From: Clostridia bacterium | Lineage (GTDB): Bacteria > Bacillota > Clostridia > Christensenellales > Borkfalkiaceae | DNA length: 53,714 nucleotides | Assembly: GCA_017471785.1 (NCBI GenBank) | Contig: JAFURP010000031.1 | Coordinates: 1 to 53,714 of the forward strand | Direction of reading: 5' to 3' | In this document: piece after piece, positions 6,792 through 14,553 of the stretch | Position numbering within the stretch: position 1 is the stretch's first letter | How the letters are laid out: every line of letters begins with the position of its first letter | Notes under the pieces: generated by a model | What the model was told of the DNA's origin: nothing | What the model saw: only the letters and a program-made list of their open reading frames with translations | Databases searched by the model: none | Position numbers and translations under genes: made by a program

Positions 6792-8846
6792 ATGTCGATA
6801 ACAAATGATAATAATATCTTTAAATTGTCGGCTTCTTTATATTCAATGAATAGTTGTGAATATTCTGAAGGGGATATTTTATTACATATAGTAAAGTGTA
6901 ATTTTATCAATATGGAAAACAAGCCAATGCAATATAATGAAATTGCGGCTTCTGTATTAGAAAATTATCAAATTAATATCACAAAGGATGAGCTGATTTC
7001 GCTAATTGAAAATAATTCTTTTTGTTTTGTTGTCGAGGGTGAAGGGGAGTTGGCGAAATTTTCTTTAACCGCAGAGGAAGAAGAAAAAACTCGAACAAAT
7101 ATGGAAGGTGGAATTGATAAATATATTGATTTATATATTGCGGATTTAACCAATAAAGAACAGGCGAGGAACTATATTTATACTTATTTATACAAGCTAA
7201 CAACAAGCAATATAAATACGTATCAACTTTTGTTAGCAAAAGTGCAAACAGAATCTTTAGAACCGTCGGAATTGGGTGTTGATGCTAAAGATTTTTCGGA
7301 GCAAGCTATTAAAATTATTCGCGGTTTTTTAGATTGGGAGAATGAAGAGAAAAATCGTGCGATTAGCGATATTGTAATGTGTTGCTTGGAGTATTGTTTA
7401 TGTATAGCTCGATACGATACATCGCTTTTAATGAAAGAATTTGTTGAGGGAAAAACAATTTATCTTGACACAAATATTATCTTTAGAGCTATTGGGATAA
7501 ATGGTCCTGATCGCAAAAAAGTTGTTAATGCATTTTTGAGAAAATGTAAAGATGCAAATTTGCATTTATCTATTTTGGATTGTACAGAAAAAGAGTTTAA
7601 GGATACTATAAACTATCATATTGACAAGATTTATAGAACTCCACGAGGATATATAAATTCAGGGTTATATCTTGAATTATCTGATTATAATATATATACT
7701 TTTTATAATGATTGGAGTATAAGACATAAAGGGTTAAGCTTAAAATACTTTAAGGATTATTTACTTTCGCAATTCAACACGATGATTCGCCAGTATGGAA
7801 TACAAAAAGAAACTTTTATACAAAATAAAGAGGATGTTATCATATGTGATGAATATATAAAGAAACTTGGAAAAATAAAATATGAATTAAGCGCCAAATA
7901 TTCAGAGACGGATGGGAGTTTATTGGATCAAAATGCTCAAATACAGCATGATGCAAAAATAGTGCGGTATGTTGAGAAAAAAAGGATAGAAGAAGGTGCA
8001 GTCGAATCGTATATTATATCTTCTGATAAATGGTTGAGATATTGGGCTATGCAAAAAACTATTGTGGAAAGAGCAGTTGTTCTATTTCCAAGCCAATTTT
8101 TCTTAATTCTTATTAAGCTTTGTGGTAGAGCACAAGATGATTTGAAAAGTTTTGTTAGTTTTATTAATGTGCGGCATAAAACACAGCAAATTCCATCCAG
8201 TAAAGCCAATATTATTTTATCTGCGATTAGTTCTGTTACTGAGGATGTTAAGGCTCAAGCAGGTATTGTTGAAACTATTTTAGGGAGAGAGTTTGAAGGA
8301 TTGCTTCACGAAAAAATTGAAGATACTGAATTATATGAACAAGTAAAACAAATCAGTGAGAATTTTTTGCGAGAAGAGTTAAAAGAAAAGGAAAAAGAAA
8401 TTGCATTTACACTTGATGAGAATACGAGTCAGAAAAAAGAGATTCAACGTTTGGAAGGGTTAAACACACAAGTAGAGGGACGCATAAAAGAACAAAATGA
8501 AAAAATGTACAATATAGCGAGAAAATCAACATTGAAGAGATTTGTTCTTATTTGGTGGGGTATTCCAATATCGTTGTCAATAGCGATTCTTGTATTTGTT
8601 TTCTTTGTATCCGCTCAGTTCTTTTGGGTAAATGCGAAGTGGAATTTTATTGCAGAATTAATTGTTTGGGTAAATAATACACCGTTTGGAAAAAGTTCAG
8701 GGGGTGCAGCTATATATATTGTCGACTGTGTATTTTTTGCGATTATAGCTTATATGGTAAAAAAGTGGATGAGAAATCCATTCAATAAATCAAAAAGGGA
8801 TGAATATAGGAGAAAACTTATACATAAATATTTGGAGAATATATAG
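6792..8846 (+). CDS. Membrane-anchored PIN-like nuclease (island effector candidate)
   Basis: A 684-aa protein behind GGAGG (6780-6784). Residues 1-215 are helical and unrecognised. Residues 222-415 resemble a PIN-like RNase fold: YLDTNII (Asp226), acidic EKEF (Glu266/Glu268), QHDAKI (Asp387) and ISSDKWL (Asp412), matching in order the acidic residues that bind metal in PIN domains. Residues about 510-575 are a charged coiled coil. Two membrane helices follow at about 584-611 and 638-656, with a basic tail, so the nuclease should face the cytoplasm. It lies 133 bases after the 57-aa gene on the same strand. A plausible role is RNA cleavage triggered by the ATPase-protease pair. The PIN assignment is by motif spacing only. 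Confidence 0.7.
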   Translation: MSITNDNNIFKLSASLYSMNSCEYSEGDILLHIVKCNFINMENKPMQYNEIAASVLENYQINITKDELISLIENNSFCFVVEGEGELAKFSLTAEEEEKTRTNMEGGIDKYIDLYIADLTNKEQARNYIYTYLYKLTTSNINTYQLLLAKVQTESLEPSELGVDAKDFSEQAIKIIRGFLDWENEEKNRAISDIVMCCLEYCLCIARYDTSLLMKEFVEGKTIYLDTNIIFRAIGINGPDRKKVVNAFLRKCKDANLHLSILDCTEKEFKDTINYHIDKIYRTPRGYINSGLYLELSDYNIYTFYNDWSIRHKGLSLKYFKDYLLSQFNTMIRQYGIQKETFIQNKEDVIICDEYIKKLGKIKYELSAKYSETDGSLLDQNAQIQHDAKIVRYVEKKRIEEGAVESYIISSDKWLRYWAMQKTIVERAVVLFPSQFFLILIKLCGRAQDDLKSFVSFINVRHKTQQIPSSKANIILSAISSVTEDVKAQAGIVETILGREFEGLLHEKIEDTELYEQVKQISENFLREELKEKEKEIAFTLDENTSQKKEIQRLEGLNTQVEGRIKEQNEKMYNIARKSTLKRFVLIWWGIPISLSIAILVFVFFVSAQFFWVNAKWNFIAELIVWVNNTPFGKSSGGAAIYIVDCVFFAIIAYMVKKWMRNPFNKSKRDEYRRKLIHKYLENI

Positions 8847-9042
8847 GGATTACTCTAATTACATTATTAATATCGGCCTCCAGAGTGGTGAAATTCACTT
8901 TTCTAGGGGCGTTTTTAATGAGTGAATGTTGAAAAAAATATTCTAATATGAGGGATATTGGGCGTTGAAACGAGTAAATTAATAGATGTTGATAATAATT
9001 AAGAGGGTAAGTGATGAAATAAACGCAAGGAGTGAGAATAAA

Positions 9043-10209
9043 ATGTATTCTCAAGAATTTAAGGAAAAAGTACTGCGAAAGTACGACAAAACACACAAGG
9101 CAAGTGCTACATGTAGGGAGTTTCATATTGGGAGAGAAACTCTTCAACGCTGGCGAAGGAAAAGGGAGCAGTTGGACGAAGAAAAGCGATTAAAATTGTA
9201 TATCCAAAAGGAAGTAATTGAAAGTCGTGAGAAACTACAAAATGGGCAAACTGAATATGACATTTTGCGTTTTGCGTATGAGTATTTACAACCAACATTA
9301 AAACAAAAGTTGGAAATCGCCGATCAATTAAAGGGTAAATATAAAACAAAGCAAATGTGCCGTGTAATAGGCGTGAATCATGCGACTTTTTATAATCACG
9401 ATAGACGAAGCGTGAAGATTACGCAAAATCAAAAACGGAATGAAGATCTTAAAACTTTAATTGCGGAAATACATAAAGATAGTGGCGGGCGATTCGGTGC
9501 GAATAAGATTTTTCAAAAGTTAAAAGCGCAAGGAATACCTTGTACCTTAAAGAAAGTAACTTCATTAATGGAAGAATTGAATCTAAAAAGTAAAAGAAGA
9601 AAGACGTCAATCAATGAAGAGAAAAGGAAAAAGACCAAACCAATTTATTTTTATCCAGGGAATTTACTCAAACAGAACTTTAATCAACCAGAACCTAATC
9701 TGTTTTGGGCGGGTGACGTTACACAAATTAATATAAAACGAAACAAGTATTACTTATGTATTGTTATGGAACTCTTTTCACGAAAAATTATAGGTTATCG
9801 TGTTTCTACGCAAAACAATACATCTTTGACAATCAATACTTTTAAAGATGCTTATGAATTTCGGTATAGGCCGTGCGGATTAACGTTTCACAGTGACCAA
9901 GGAAGCAACTATATGTCGGAAGAATATCGTTCGTTGTTATGGGAATTGCGAGTGAAACAATCCTTTTCCAAAAGAGGAACTCCATTTGATAATTCGGCGG
10001 TGGAAGGATTTTTCTCAAACATGAAACAAGACGATTTGAATTCACGAGAGTTGGAGTTTTTTGATGATTTAATTAATGCAATCGATGAATATATAAGATA
10101 TTATAACGGGTATCGACCACATCAACATTTGAATGGGAAAACACCAAATCAGGTGGAGGAGGAATACAGGGCTAGTTTAATAGATGAGGACGAAGAGGAT
10201 CCGTTTTAA
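9043..10209 (+). CDS. IS3-family-type DDE transposase, single reading frame
   Basis: 388 aa. The ATG at 9043 is preferred over the TTG at 8986 because AAGGAGTGAG lies 7 bases before it. An N-terminal helix-turn-helix (residues 1-60, OrfA-like) is fused in frame to an OrfB-like region with an HTH_21-type segment (about 135-190) and a retroviral-integrase-type catalytic core: Asp225 (WAGDVTQ), Asp285 (HSDQGSNY) and Glu321 (SAVEGFFSNMK), followed by the usual C-terminal YNGYRPHQHLNG. OrfA and OrfB are usually joined by frameshift in IS3 elements; here they are continuous. It is the last gene of the island. No matching pair of terminal inverted repeats could be found around it, so it may be immobile or an island component. 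Confidence 0.85.
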   Translation: MYSQEFKEKVLRKYDKTHKASATCREFHIGRETLQRWRRKREQLDEEKRLKLYIQKEVIESREKLQNGQTEYDILRFAYEYLQPTLKQKLEIADQLKGKYKTKQMCRVIGVNHATFYNHDRRSVKITQNQKRNEDLKTLIAEIHKDSGGRFGANKIFQKLKAQGIPCTLKKVTSLMEELNLKSKRRKTSINEEKRKKTKPIYFYPGNLLKQNFNQPEPNLFWAGDVTQINIKRNKYYLCIVMELFSRKIIGYRVSTQNNTSLTINTFKDAYEFRYRPCGLTFHSDQGSNYMSEEYRSLLWELRVKQSFSKRGTPFDNSAVEGFFSNMKQDDLNSRELEFFDDLINAIDEYIRYYNGYRPHQHLNGKTPNQVEEEYRASLIDEDEEDPF

Positions 10210-10243
10210 GATGTGAAAATTGAATAGACTTTTGTATAACAAA

Positions 10244-10277
10244 AGCCGCCCTTGAAGTCAAGGACAGCTATTTTTTT
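10244..10277 (+). terminator. Terminator after the transposase gene
   Basis: Hairpin centred on CCTTGA-AG-TCAAGG, extended by AGC/GCT at its base, followed by seven T residues at 10271-10277. Confidence 0.7.
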
Positions 10278-10297
10278 GTGCTATTTGCAATGAAAAA

Positions 10298-10330
10298 CAG
10301 TTCGATTTTAGGGGTTCCAAAATCGAACTG
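10298..10330. repeat. 12-bp-arm palindrome at the right end of the island
   Basis: CAGTTCGATTTT (10298-10309) is perfectly inverted at 10319-10330 with a 9-base loop. It ends nine bases before the tRNA-Lys repeat. A shorter inverted pair, AGATGTGAA (10209-10217) and TTCACATCT (10331-10339), brackets the transposase tail. These could be a terminator, recombination-associated structure or a transposon end; no equivalent is visible at the island's left end. Confidence 0.55.
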
Positions 10331-10338
10331 TTCACATC

Positions 10339-10361
10339 TGGTGGACGATCAGGGACTCGAA
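10339..10361. repeat. attR: 23-bp core within tRNA-Lys
   Basis: Right-hand copy of the perfect 23-bp direct repeat shared with 2770-2792. It spans the CCA end, acceptor 3' strand and part of the T arm. Confidence 0.88.
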
Positions 10362-10415
10362 CCCTGGGCCCATTGATTAAGAGTCAATTGCTCTACCAGC
10401 TGAGCTAATCGTCCA
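10339..10415 (-). tRNA. tRNA-Lys(CUU), island attachment site
   Basis: Full cloverleaf on the minus strand with a perfect 7-bp acceptor stem, anticodon loop CTCTTAA (anticodon CTT) and encoded CCA (complement at 10339-10341). Its 3' 23 bases are duplicated at 2770-2792, so the gene was regenerated by insertion of the island. Last gene of a six-tRNA operon. Confidence 0.95.
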
Positions 10416-10416
10416 T

Positions 10417-10493
10417 TGGTGGTCCATCGGAGGCTCGAACTCCGGACACCTTGATTAAAAATCAAGTGCTCTACCTACTGAGCTAATGGGCCA
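10417..10493 (-). tRNA. tRNA-Lys(UUU)
   Basis: Minus-strand cloverleaf with anticodon loop TTTTTAA (anticodon TTT), T loop TTCGAGC and encoded CCA. The acceptor stem TGGCCCA/TGGACCA has one C-A mismatch at pair 4-69. It lies one base from the neighbouring tRNA-Lys(CUU). Confidence 0.93.
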
Positions 10494-10513
10494 TAAAGTT
10501 GTAAGCCATTTGA

Positions 10514-10589
10514 TGGCTGGGGTGGCAGGATTTGAACCTACGAATGCCGGAATCAAAATCCGGTGCCTTAACCACTTGGCGACACCCCA
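10514..10589 (-). tRNA. tRNA-Gln(UUG)
   Basis: Minus-strand cloverleaf, anticodon loop TTTTGAT (anticodon TTG), CCGGA/TCCGG anticodon stem, TGGGGTG 5' end with U1-A72 and G73 as usual for tRNA-Gln, and encoded CCA. Confidence 0.94.
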
Positions 10590-10598
10590 GTGTAATAG

Positions 10599-10676
10599 TG
10601 GGGCGGGCGACGAGAATCGAACTCACGACCTCCAGGGCCACAATCTGGCGCTCTAACCAACTGAGCTACACCCGCC
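10599..10676 (-). tRNA. tRNA-His(GUG)
   Basis: Anticodon GTG in loop TTGTGGC. The extra G at position -1 opposite C73, the identity element of tRNA-His, is encoded, as is CCA. The anticodon stem CCAGA/CCTGG leaves an A31-C39 mismatch next to the loop. Confidence 0.93.
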
Positions 10677-10683
10677 ATTTATT

Positions 10684-10760
10684 TGGTGCGCCTGAAGAGA
10701 TTCGAACTCCTGACACACGGCTTAGAAGGCCGTTGCTCTATCCAACTGAGCTACAGGCGC
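10684..10760 (-). tRNA. tRNA-Arg(UCU)
   Basis: Acceptor GCGCCTG/CAGGCGC with A73 and encoded CCA; anticodon loop CTTCTAA (anticodon TCT), stem ACGGC/GCCGT. Confidence 0.94.
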
Positions 10761-10783
10761 ATAATGTCAGCCCTTTGATAGAA

Positions 10784-10857
<74 letters not shown>

Positions 10858-10896
10858 ATTTATCACACTTCAGCGCCACATCAACAACGCTTGTAT

Positions 10897-10925
10897 ATAA
10901 TAGCATTATTCACAAAAATTGTCAA
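10897..10925 (-). promoter_or_regulatory. Promoter of the six-tRNA operon
   Basis: Reading on the minus strand: -35 TTGACA (10920-10925), 17-bp spacer, -10 TATTAT (10897-10902), about 35 bases before tRNA-Gly. The A+T-rich stretch from 10930 to 11106 holds no gene; it includes an inverted repeat TGTGAATT/AATTCACA at 11003-11026. Confidence 0.8.
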
Positions 10926-11106
10926 ACACTTTTCGCGCGTTTTTGCAAAAAATTCGTATTTTTTTTATTTTATTTTCGTTTTCACAAAAAATATCAAAAA
11001 AATGTGAATTTTTATCTTAATTCACAAAATACCGCAAACTTTCCTTTTTTTGTTTCCCTATTTTGAAAAAATATGCTATAATAAAAGACGGTAAGACCCT
11101 CCGCTT

Positions 11107-11457
11107 TTAGCGCACGCGGAAAAATACGAAGCCCGATCGGAAGAGCATCACGAAAAGGTATACGTTCAACACGCCGAGCAGCGGCATAAGCACCATAAGC
11201 AATAGGTCGGAGCGCCGAAACTTGAAAATAAACATACATACGTAAATGGTGATCGCGCCCCCTAACAAGCCCGTGATCAACAGTTTACCGAGAAAGCGTT
11301 CGGGCGGCGCGGACGGGTTCGAGCTTTCGGAAAGAGGCGCGGCCTCGCGGCGTAATTCCGCTTCCCGCTCTTTATCCCGTAAGGACTTGACGTAGATAAA
11401 CGCGTAAAAATTGATGGCTAAAATATAGGCGACGAGCAGGATATACATAATGATCAT
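11107..11457 (-). CDS. DUF1294-like small membrane protein
   Basis: 116 aa from the ATG at 11457 (a second ATG at 11448 is possible; neither has a strong ribosome binding site). A membrane helix at residues 1-22 is followed by a charged cytoplasmic segment (about 25-55) and two more helices (about 60-80 and 88-112). The arrangement and the LLGGAITIYVCMFIFKFRR segment recall DUF1294 membrane proteins, whose function is unknown; the match is by eye and not strong. It is transcribed divergently from purH with only 51 bases between starts, so their promoters must overlap. Confidence 0.6.
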   Translation of the reverse strand: MIIMYILLVAYILAINFYAFIYVKSLRDKEREAELRREAAPLSESSNPSAPPERFLGKLLITGLLGGAITIYVCMFIFKFRRSDLLLMVLMPLLGVLNVYLFVMLFRSGFVFFRVR

Positions 11458-11508
11458 ATCCGTAGTTTGCCCAAAAACTTCGCAAAAAATTACAGAGGTA
11501 CATAGATT

Positions 11509-13047
11509 ATGAAAAAAAGAGCACTTGTCAGCGTATCCGACAAAACGGGCATCGTCGAGTTTTGTCAAAGACTTATTGCTTGCGGTTTTGAGATCGTCTC
11601 CACGGGCGGTACGGCAAAAGCCCTCAAAGAAGCAGGGCTTCCCGTTATCGGGATCAGCGAGCTTACCGGCTTCCCCGAATGCTTGGACGGGCGCGTGAAA
11701 ACGCTGCACCCCGTCGTGCACGCAGGGCTTTTGGCTATGCGCTCCAATCCCGAGCATATGGAACAGCTTGCAAAGCTCGATATCAATACCATCGATATCG
11801 TAGCCGTCAACCTCTATCCGTTTAAGGCGACCATTTCCAAGCCCGACGTGACCTTTGCGGACGCGGTGGAAAATATCGATATCGGCGGTCCTACCATGAT
11901 CCGCGCGGCGGCGAAAAATTATCAGGACGTAGCCGTCGTCGTAGACCCCAAGGACTACGAAAGGGTGCTTTCCGAATTGGAGGCGGGCGAGATCACGCTC
12001 GACACCAAGAAATATTTACAATACAAAGTATTCGCGCACACGGCGGTATACGACAGTATGATCTCCAACTATCTTGCGCAGCAGTTGGATATCCGCTATC
12101 CCGAAAACGTCACCTTTGCGTACGAAAAAACGCAGGATATGCGTTACGGCGAAAACCCGCATCAAGGCGCCTCCTATTACAGCGAGGTGTTCGTGCGCGC
12201 AGGCTCGCTCTCCAAAGCCAAACAGCTTTGGGGTAAGGAGCTTTCCTATAACAATATCAACGACGCGAACGGCGCGTTGGAGCTCGTAAAAGAGTTTGAC
12301 GAGCCTTGCGTAGTAGCGAGTAAGCACGCAAATCCCTGCGGCGTAGGCGTGGGCAAGACCATTCACGAGGCGTATCTCAAGGCTTACGAATCCGACCCCG
12401 TGTCCGTGTTCGGCGGCATCTTGGCGATCAACGGCGTGGTGGACGAGGCTACGGCGACCGAGATCAATAAGATCTTTATAGAGATCGTGATCGCGGAGGG
12501 GTATACCGAGGGCGCGTTGGAAATTTTGAAAACCAAGAAAAATATCCGTCTTTTGGAGCTTCCTGACATTCGCGTAAGACGGGAAAAGACCGCGTACGAT
12601 ATGAAGAAGGTGTACGGCGGCTTGCTCGTACAAGATTACGACGAAACGCTGTTTGCCGAGGAGAATTTGAAAGTAGTTACCAAGCGTGCGCCGACGGCGG
12701 AAGAAATGCGCGCTATGCTCTTTAATTGGAAGGTCGTAAAATACACCAAATCCAACGCAATCGTCGTTGGTAGAGAGGATAGAACGACGGGTATCGGTAT
12801 GGGACAAACCAACCGTATTTGGGCGGCGCAGCAGGCGATCGAGCACGCAGGGGACTTGGCGAAGGGCTCCGTTATGGCTTCCGACGCGTTCTTCCCGTTC
12901 CCCGATTGCGTAGCCGAGTGCGTGAAAGCAGGTATCACGGCGATCATTCAACCGGGGGGAAGCAAGAACGATCAGCTGTCCATCGACGCCTGCGACGAGG
13001 CGGGGATCGCGATGATCTTCGTTGGGGATAGACATTTTAAGCATTAA
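11509..13047 (+). CDS. purH: Bifunctional AICAR transformylase / IMP cyclohydrolase
   Basis: 512 aa, the usual PurH length. It carries out the last two steps of IMP synthesis: formylation of AICAR with 10-formyl-THF, then ring closure. The N-terminal MGS-like cyclohydrolase domain shows [15 protein letters not shown] and [15 protein letters not shown]; the transformylase domain shows the catalytic KHANPCG (about 264-270) and the closing [10 protein letters not shown] and GDRHFKH. It starts 9 bases after AGAGG. It stands alone here, without other pur genes, so it is either monocistronic or regulated separately from the rest of the pathway. Confidence 0.97.
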   Translation: MKKRALVSVSDKTGIVEFCQRLIACGFEIVSTGGTAKALKEAGLPVIGISELTGFPECLDGRVKTLHPVVHAGLLAMRSNPEHMEQLAKLDINTIDIVAVNLYPFKATISKPDVTFADAVENIDIGGPTMIRAAAKNYQDVAVVVDPKDYERVLSELEAGEITLDTKKYLQYKVFAHTAVYDSMISNYLAQQLDIRYPENVTFAYEKTQDMRYGENPHQGASYYSEVFVRAGSLSKAKQLWGKELSYNNINDANGALELVKEFDEPCVVASKHANPCGVGVGKTIHEAYLKAYESDPVSVFGGILAINGVVDEATATEINKIFIEIVIAEGYTEGALEILKTKKNIRLLELPDIRVRREKTAYDMKKVYGGLLVQDYDETLFAEENLKVVTKRAPTAEEMRAMLFNWKVVKYTKSNAIVVGREDRTTGIGMGQTNRIWAAQQAIEHAGDLAKGSVMASDAFFPFPDCVAECVKAGITAIIQPGGSKNDQLSIDACDEAGIAMIFVGDRHFKH

Positions 13048-13053
13048 AAAACG

Positions 13054-13087
13054 CCCCTTGCGATCGGGAGGATCGCAAGGGGATTTT
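13054..13087. terminator. Bidirectional terminator between purH and the Dabb gene
   Basis: A 12-bp perfect stem CCCCTTGCGATC/GATCGCAAGGGG with a 5-base loop, T run on the plus side and a matching A run on the other, serving both convergent genes. Confidence 0.88.
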
Positions 13088-13093
13088 TATCGT

Positions 13094-13390
13094 TTATACT
13101 TCGTAGTCAAGGGATAAGCGTTGTTGCACGGCAGGGCGCACCAAATTGTTGGCGATTTCCTGATGCAGGGGGTGTATTTGATAGTTTTCGAGCGCCGCAT
13201 TGTTTTCAAAGCTCGAATCCATCATAATATCGCCCGAAGATGAGGGCAGGGCGTTGGTGACGATATGCATTTCCAAAAGTCCGTCAATTTTTCCGACCAA
13301 ATTTTCCAGGGCGACTTTGAGCTCTCGTGCTTTTTGCTCCTTATTATGCAGTTCGTCTTTCAGTTTCCAAACGATCATATGCTTTATCAT
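13094..13390 (-). CDS. Dabb (stress-responsive A/B barrel) domain protein
   Basis: 98 aa from the ATG at 13390, chosen because GGAGG lies 8 bases upstream; the longer open frame has no start signal. The MIKHMIVWKLKDE opening with paired small beta-alpha units and a C-terminal HPLHQEIAN are typical of the ferredoxin-like dimeric Dabb family (PF07876), cytoplasmic proteins whose biochemical role in bacteria is mostly unknown. Convergent with purH and sharing its terminator. Confidence 0.85.
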   Translation of the reverse strand: MIKHMIVWKLKDELHNKEQKARELKVALENLVGKIDGLLEMHIVTNALPSSSGDIMMDSSFENNAALENYQIHPLHQEIANNLVRPAVQQRLSLDYEV

Positions 13391-13420
13391 AGCCGTTGCC
13401 TCCGTTGTATCGTTGTCAAT

Positions 13421-13449
13421 ATTATAACAGGAAAGGAAGGAAAAGACAA
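13421..13449 (-). promoter_or_regulatory. Promoter of the Dabb gene
   Basis: Minus strand: -35 TTGTCT (13444-13449), 17-bp spacer, extended -10 TGTTATAAT (TATAAT at 13421-13426). Confidence 0.75.
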
Positions 13450-13509
13450 GCTTTTTGCTTAAAGGATAATAAAAGAGATAAAAATTTTTAAGAAAGCGGT
13501 CAAAAACAG

Positions 13510-13538
13510 TTGATATTCCCGAAAAAATATGATATACT
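13510..13538 (+). promoter_or_regulatory. Promoter of tRNA-Glu
   Basis: -35 TTGATA (13510-13515), 17-bp spacer, -10 TATACT (13533-13538), 21 bases before the tRNA. Confidence 0.75.
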
Positions 13539-13559
13539 ACATAAGCACGAAACGAAAGC

Positions 13560-13634
13560 GGCCTTATGGTCAAGCGGTTAAGACGACGCCCTCTCACGGC
13601 GTAAACCCGGGTTCGAGTCCCGGTAAGGTCACCA
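13560..13634 (+). tRNA. tRNA-Glu(CUC)
   Basis: Cloverleaf with acceptor GGCCTTA/TAAGGTC (one G-U pair), anticodon loop CTCTCAC (anticodon CTC), T loop TTCGAGT and encoded CCA. Immediately downstream (13639-13690) is an imperfect long hairpin ending in a T-rich tract, probably its terminator, which also carries the left arm of the inverted repeat around the nitrilase gene. Confidence 0.94.
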
Positions 13635-13638
13635 CAAG

Positions 13639-13653
13639 CAACCTAAATCGAAC
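13639..13653. repeat. Left arm of 15-bp inverted repeat around the nitrilase gene
   Basis: CAACCTAAATCGAAC, perfectly inverted at 14539-14553. It begins 5 bases after the tRNA-Glu gene. Confidence 0.75.
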
Positions 13654-13722
13654 CCCTCAATTAGAGGGTGAACGGTTTGGGTTGTTTCATTATAATAACA
13701 AAAGTGCAATGGGGAGAATTCT

Positions 13723-14538
13723 ATGAAAGTTTGTCTTATTCAACCACCTTATTCTATGGACTATAATCAAATAGATAACTGTTTCGAGGAAGAATTAAAA
13801 ATTCTCGATTCGTGTAATAATACCATGGATATTATCGTATTACCCGAATATAGCGACGTTTTAGCGGCAACGCAAACCGAAGTTGATTTTATCAAGGCTA
13901 TGGATAAATACGGCCCGATTATTGATAAAAAAGCAAAGGAAACAGCAAAGCGGTGCAATGCCCTCATATTTGCAAATTATGGATATAAGACGGCGAAAGG
14001 GTATCGAAACACTACGCACGTTATCGACGGAAACGGTAATGAGATCGGGAAATATTTTAAGGCACACCCTGCTCCTTCGGAATGGAGCAATAAGGGGATC
14101 GATACCGATTACGCAAACGAACCGCAAGAAGTATATACGATAGAAGTGGGAGGTTTGCGTTTTGGCTTCAGAACTTGCTACGATTTTTATTTCTATGAAG
14201 ACATCGTTGAGATGGCGAGGAAAAATCTGGATATAATTATCGGGTGTTCTTATCAAAGAACGGATACGCATCAAGCGCTCGAAATTATGAACAGATTTTT
14301 GGCTTATAATACGAATGCATACGTATTGCGTTCTTCTATTTCATTGGGGGCGGACAGTAAGGTTTGCGGTTGCAGTATGGCAGTTTCTCCCGACGGTAGC
14401 GTCTTGGTGAATATGAAGAACAAGGTTGGAATGGAAATCGTAGAATTTGATCCCAAGAAAAAGTATTATAAAGTTTCGGGCTTTAACGGTACTTTGAAAT
14501 CTCATTACGAATACGTAGATGAGGGACGAAAAAAATAA
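13723..14538 (+). CDS. Nitrilase-superfamily carbon-nitrogen hydrolase
   Basis: A 271-aa cytoplasmic amidohydrolase of the carbon-nitrogen hydrolase family. The catalytic triad is intact: Glu42 in LPEYS, Lys113 in KAHPAP and Cys152 in RTCYDFYFYED. The alpha-beta-beta-alpha fold is complete and length normal, so it is probably active on a small amide; the substrate cannot be told. The start follows GGGGAG by 8 bases. The gene is more A+T-rich than the backbone, and a 15-bp inverted repeat begins right after its stop codon and matches sequence right after tRNA-Glu, suggesting acquisition as a unit at this tRNA. It stands alone, with its own terminator. Confidence 0.88.
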   Translation: MKVCLIQPPYSMDYNQIDNCFEEELKILDSCNNTMDIIVLPEYSDVLAATQTEVDFIKAMDKYGPIIDKKAKETAKRCNALIFANYGYKTAKGYRNTTHVIDGNGNEIGKYFKAHPAPSEWSNKGIDTDYANEPQEVYTIEVGGLRFGFRTCYDFYFYEDIVEMARKNLDIIIGCSYQRTDTHQALEIMNRFLAYNTNAYVLRSSISLGADSKVCGCSMAVSPDGSVLVNMKNKVGMEIVEFDPKKKYYKVSGFNGTLKSHYEYVDEGRKK

Positions 14539-14553
14539 GTTCGATTTAGGTTG
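14539..14553. repeat. Right arm of 15-bp inverted repeat; related copy at 15867
   Basis: GTTCGATTTAGGTTG starts at the base after the nitrilase stop codon. The following ATTAAGG extends a 16-base word (14545-14560) found again, with one difference, at 15867-15882. The next bases, CTCACCAC, resemble the 3' end of tRNA-Glu at 13624-13635. Confidence 0.72.

Larger units (their letters stand above)
2770..10361. mobile_element. Genomic island integrated in the 3' end of tRNA-Lys(CUU)
   Basis: A 7.6-kb block bounded by a perfect 23-bp direct repeat: 2770-2792 at the left and 10339-10361 at the right, the latter being the 3' end (with CCA) of the intact tRNA-Lys gene on the minus strand. Everything between is strikingly A+T-rich compared with both flanks, and coding capacity is a compact set: AAA+ ATPase, subtilase, 57-aa protein, PIN-like membrane protein and transposase. 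Duplication of a tRNA 3' end is the signature of tyrosine-integrase insertion, but no intact integrase is present. The island is therefore either a derivative that lost it or a satellite mobilised in trans. Confidence 0.88.

Noticed and set aside
8986..9042. Upstream TTG start for the transposase
   Set aside because: The ATG at 9043 has AAGGAG at correct spacing, and the extra residues do not extend the helix-turn-helix.
11059..11089. Extended -10 promoter TGCTATAAT on the plus strand
   Set aside because: No good -35 is present and it points into the 3' end of a minus-strand gene; it might be a distant purH or antisense promoter but is not supported.
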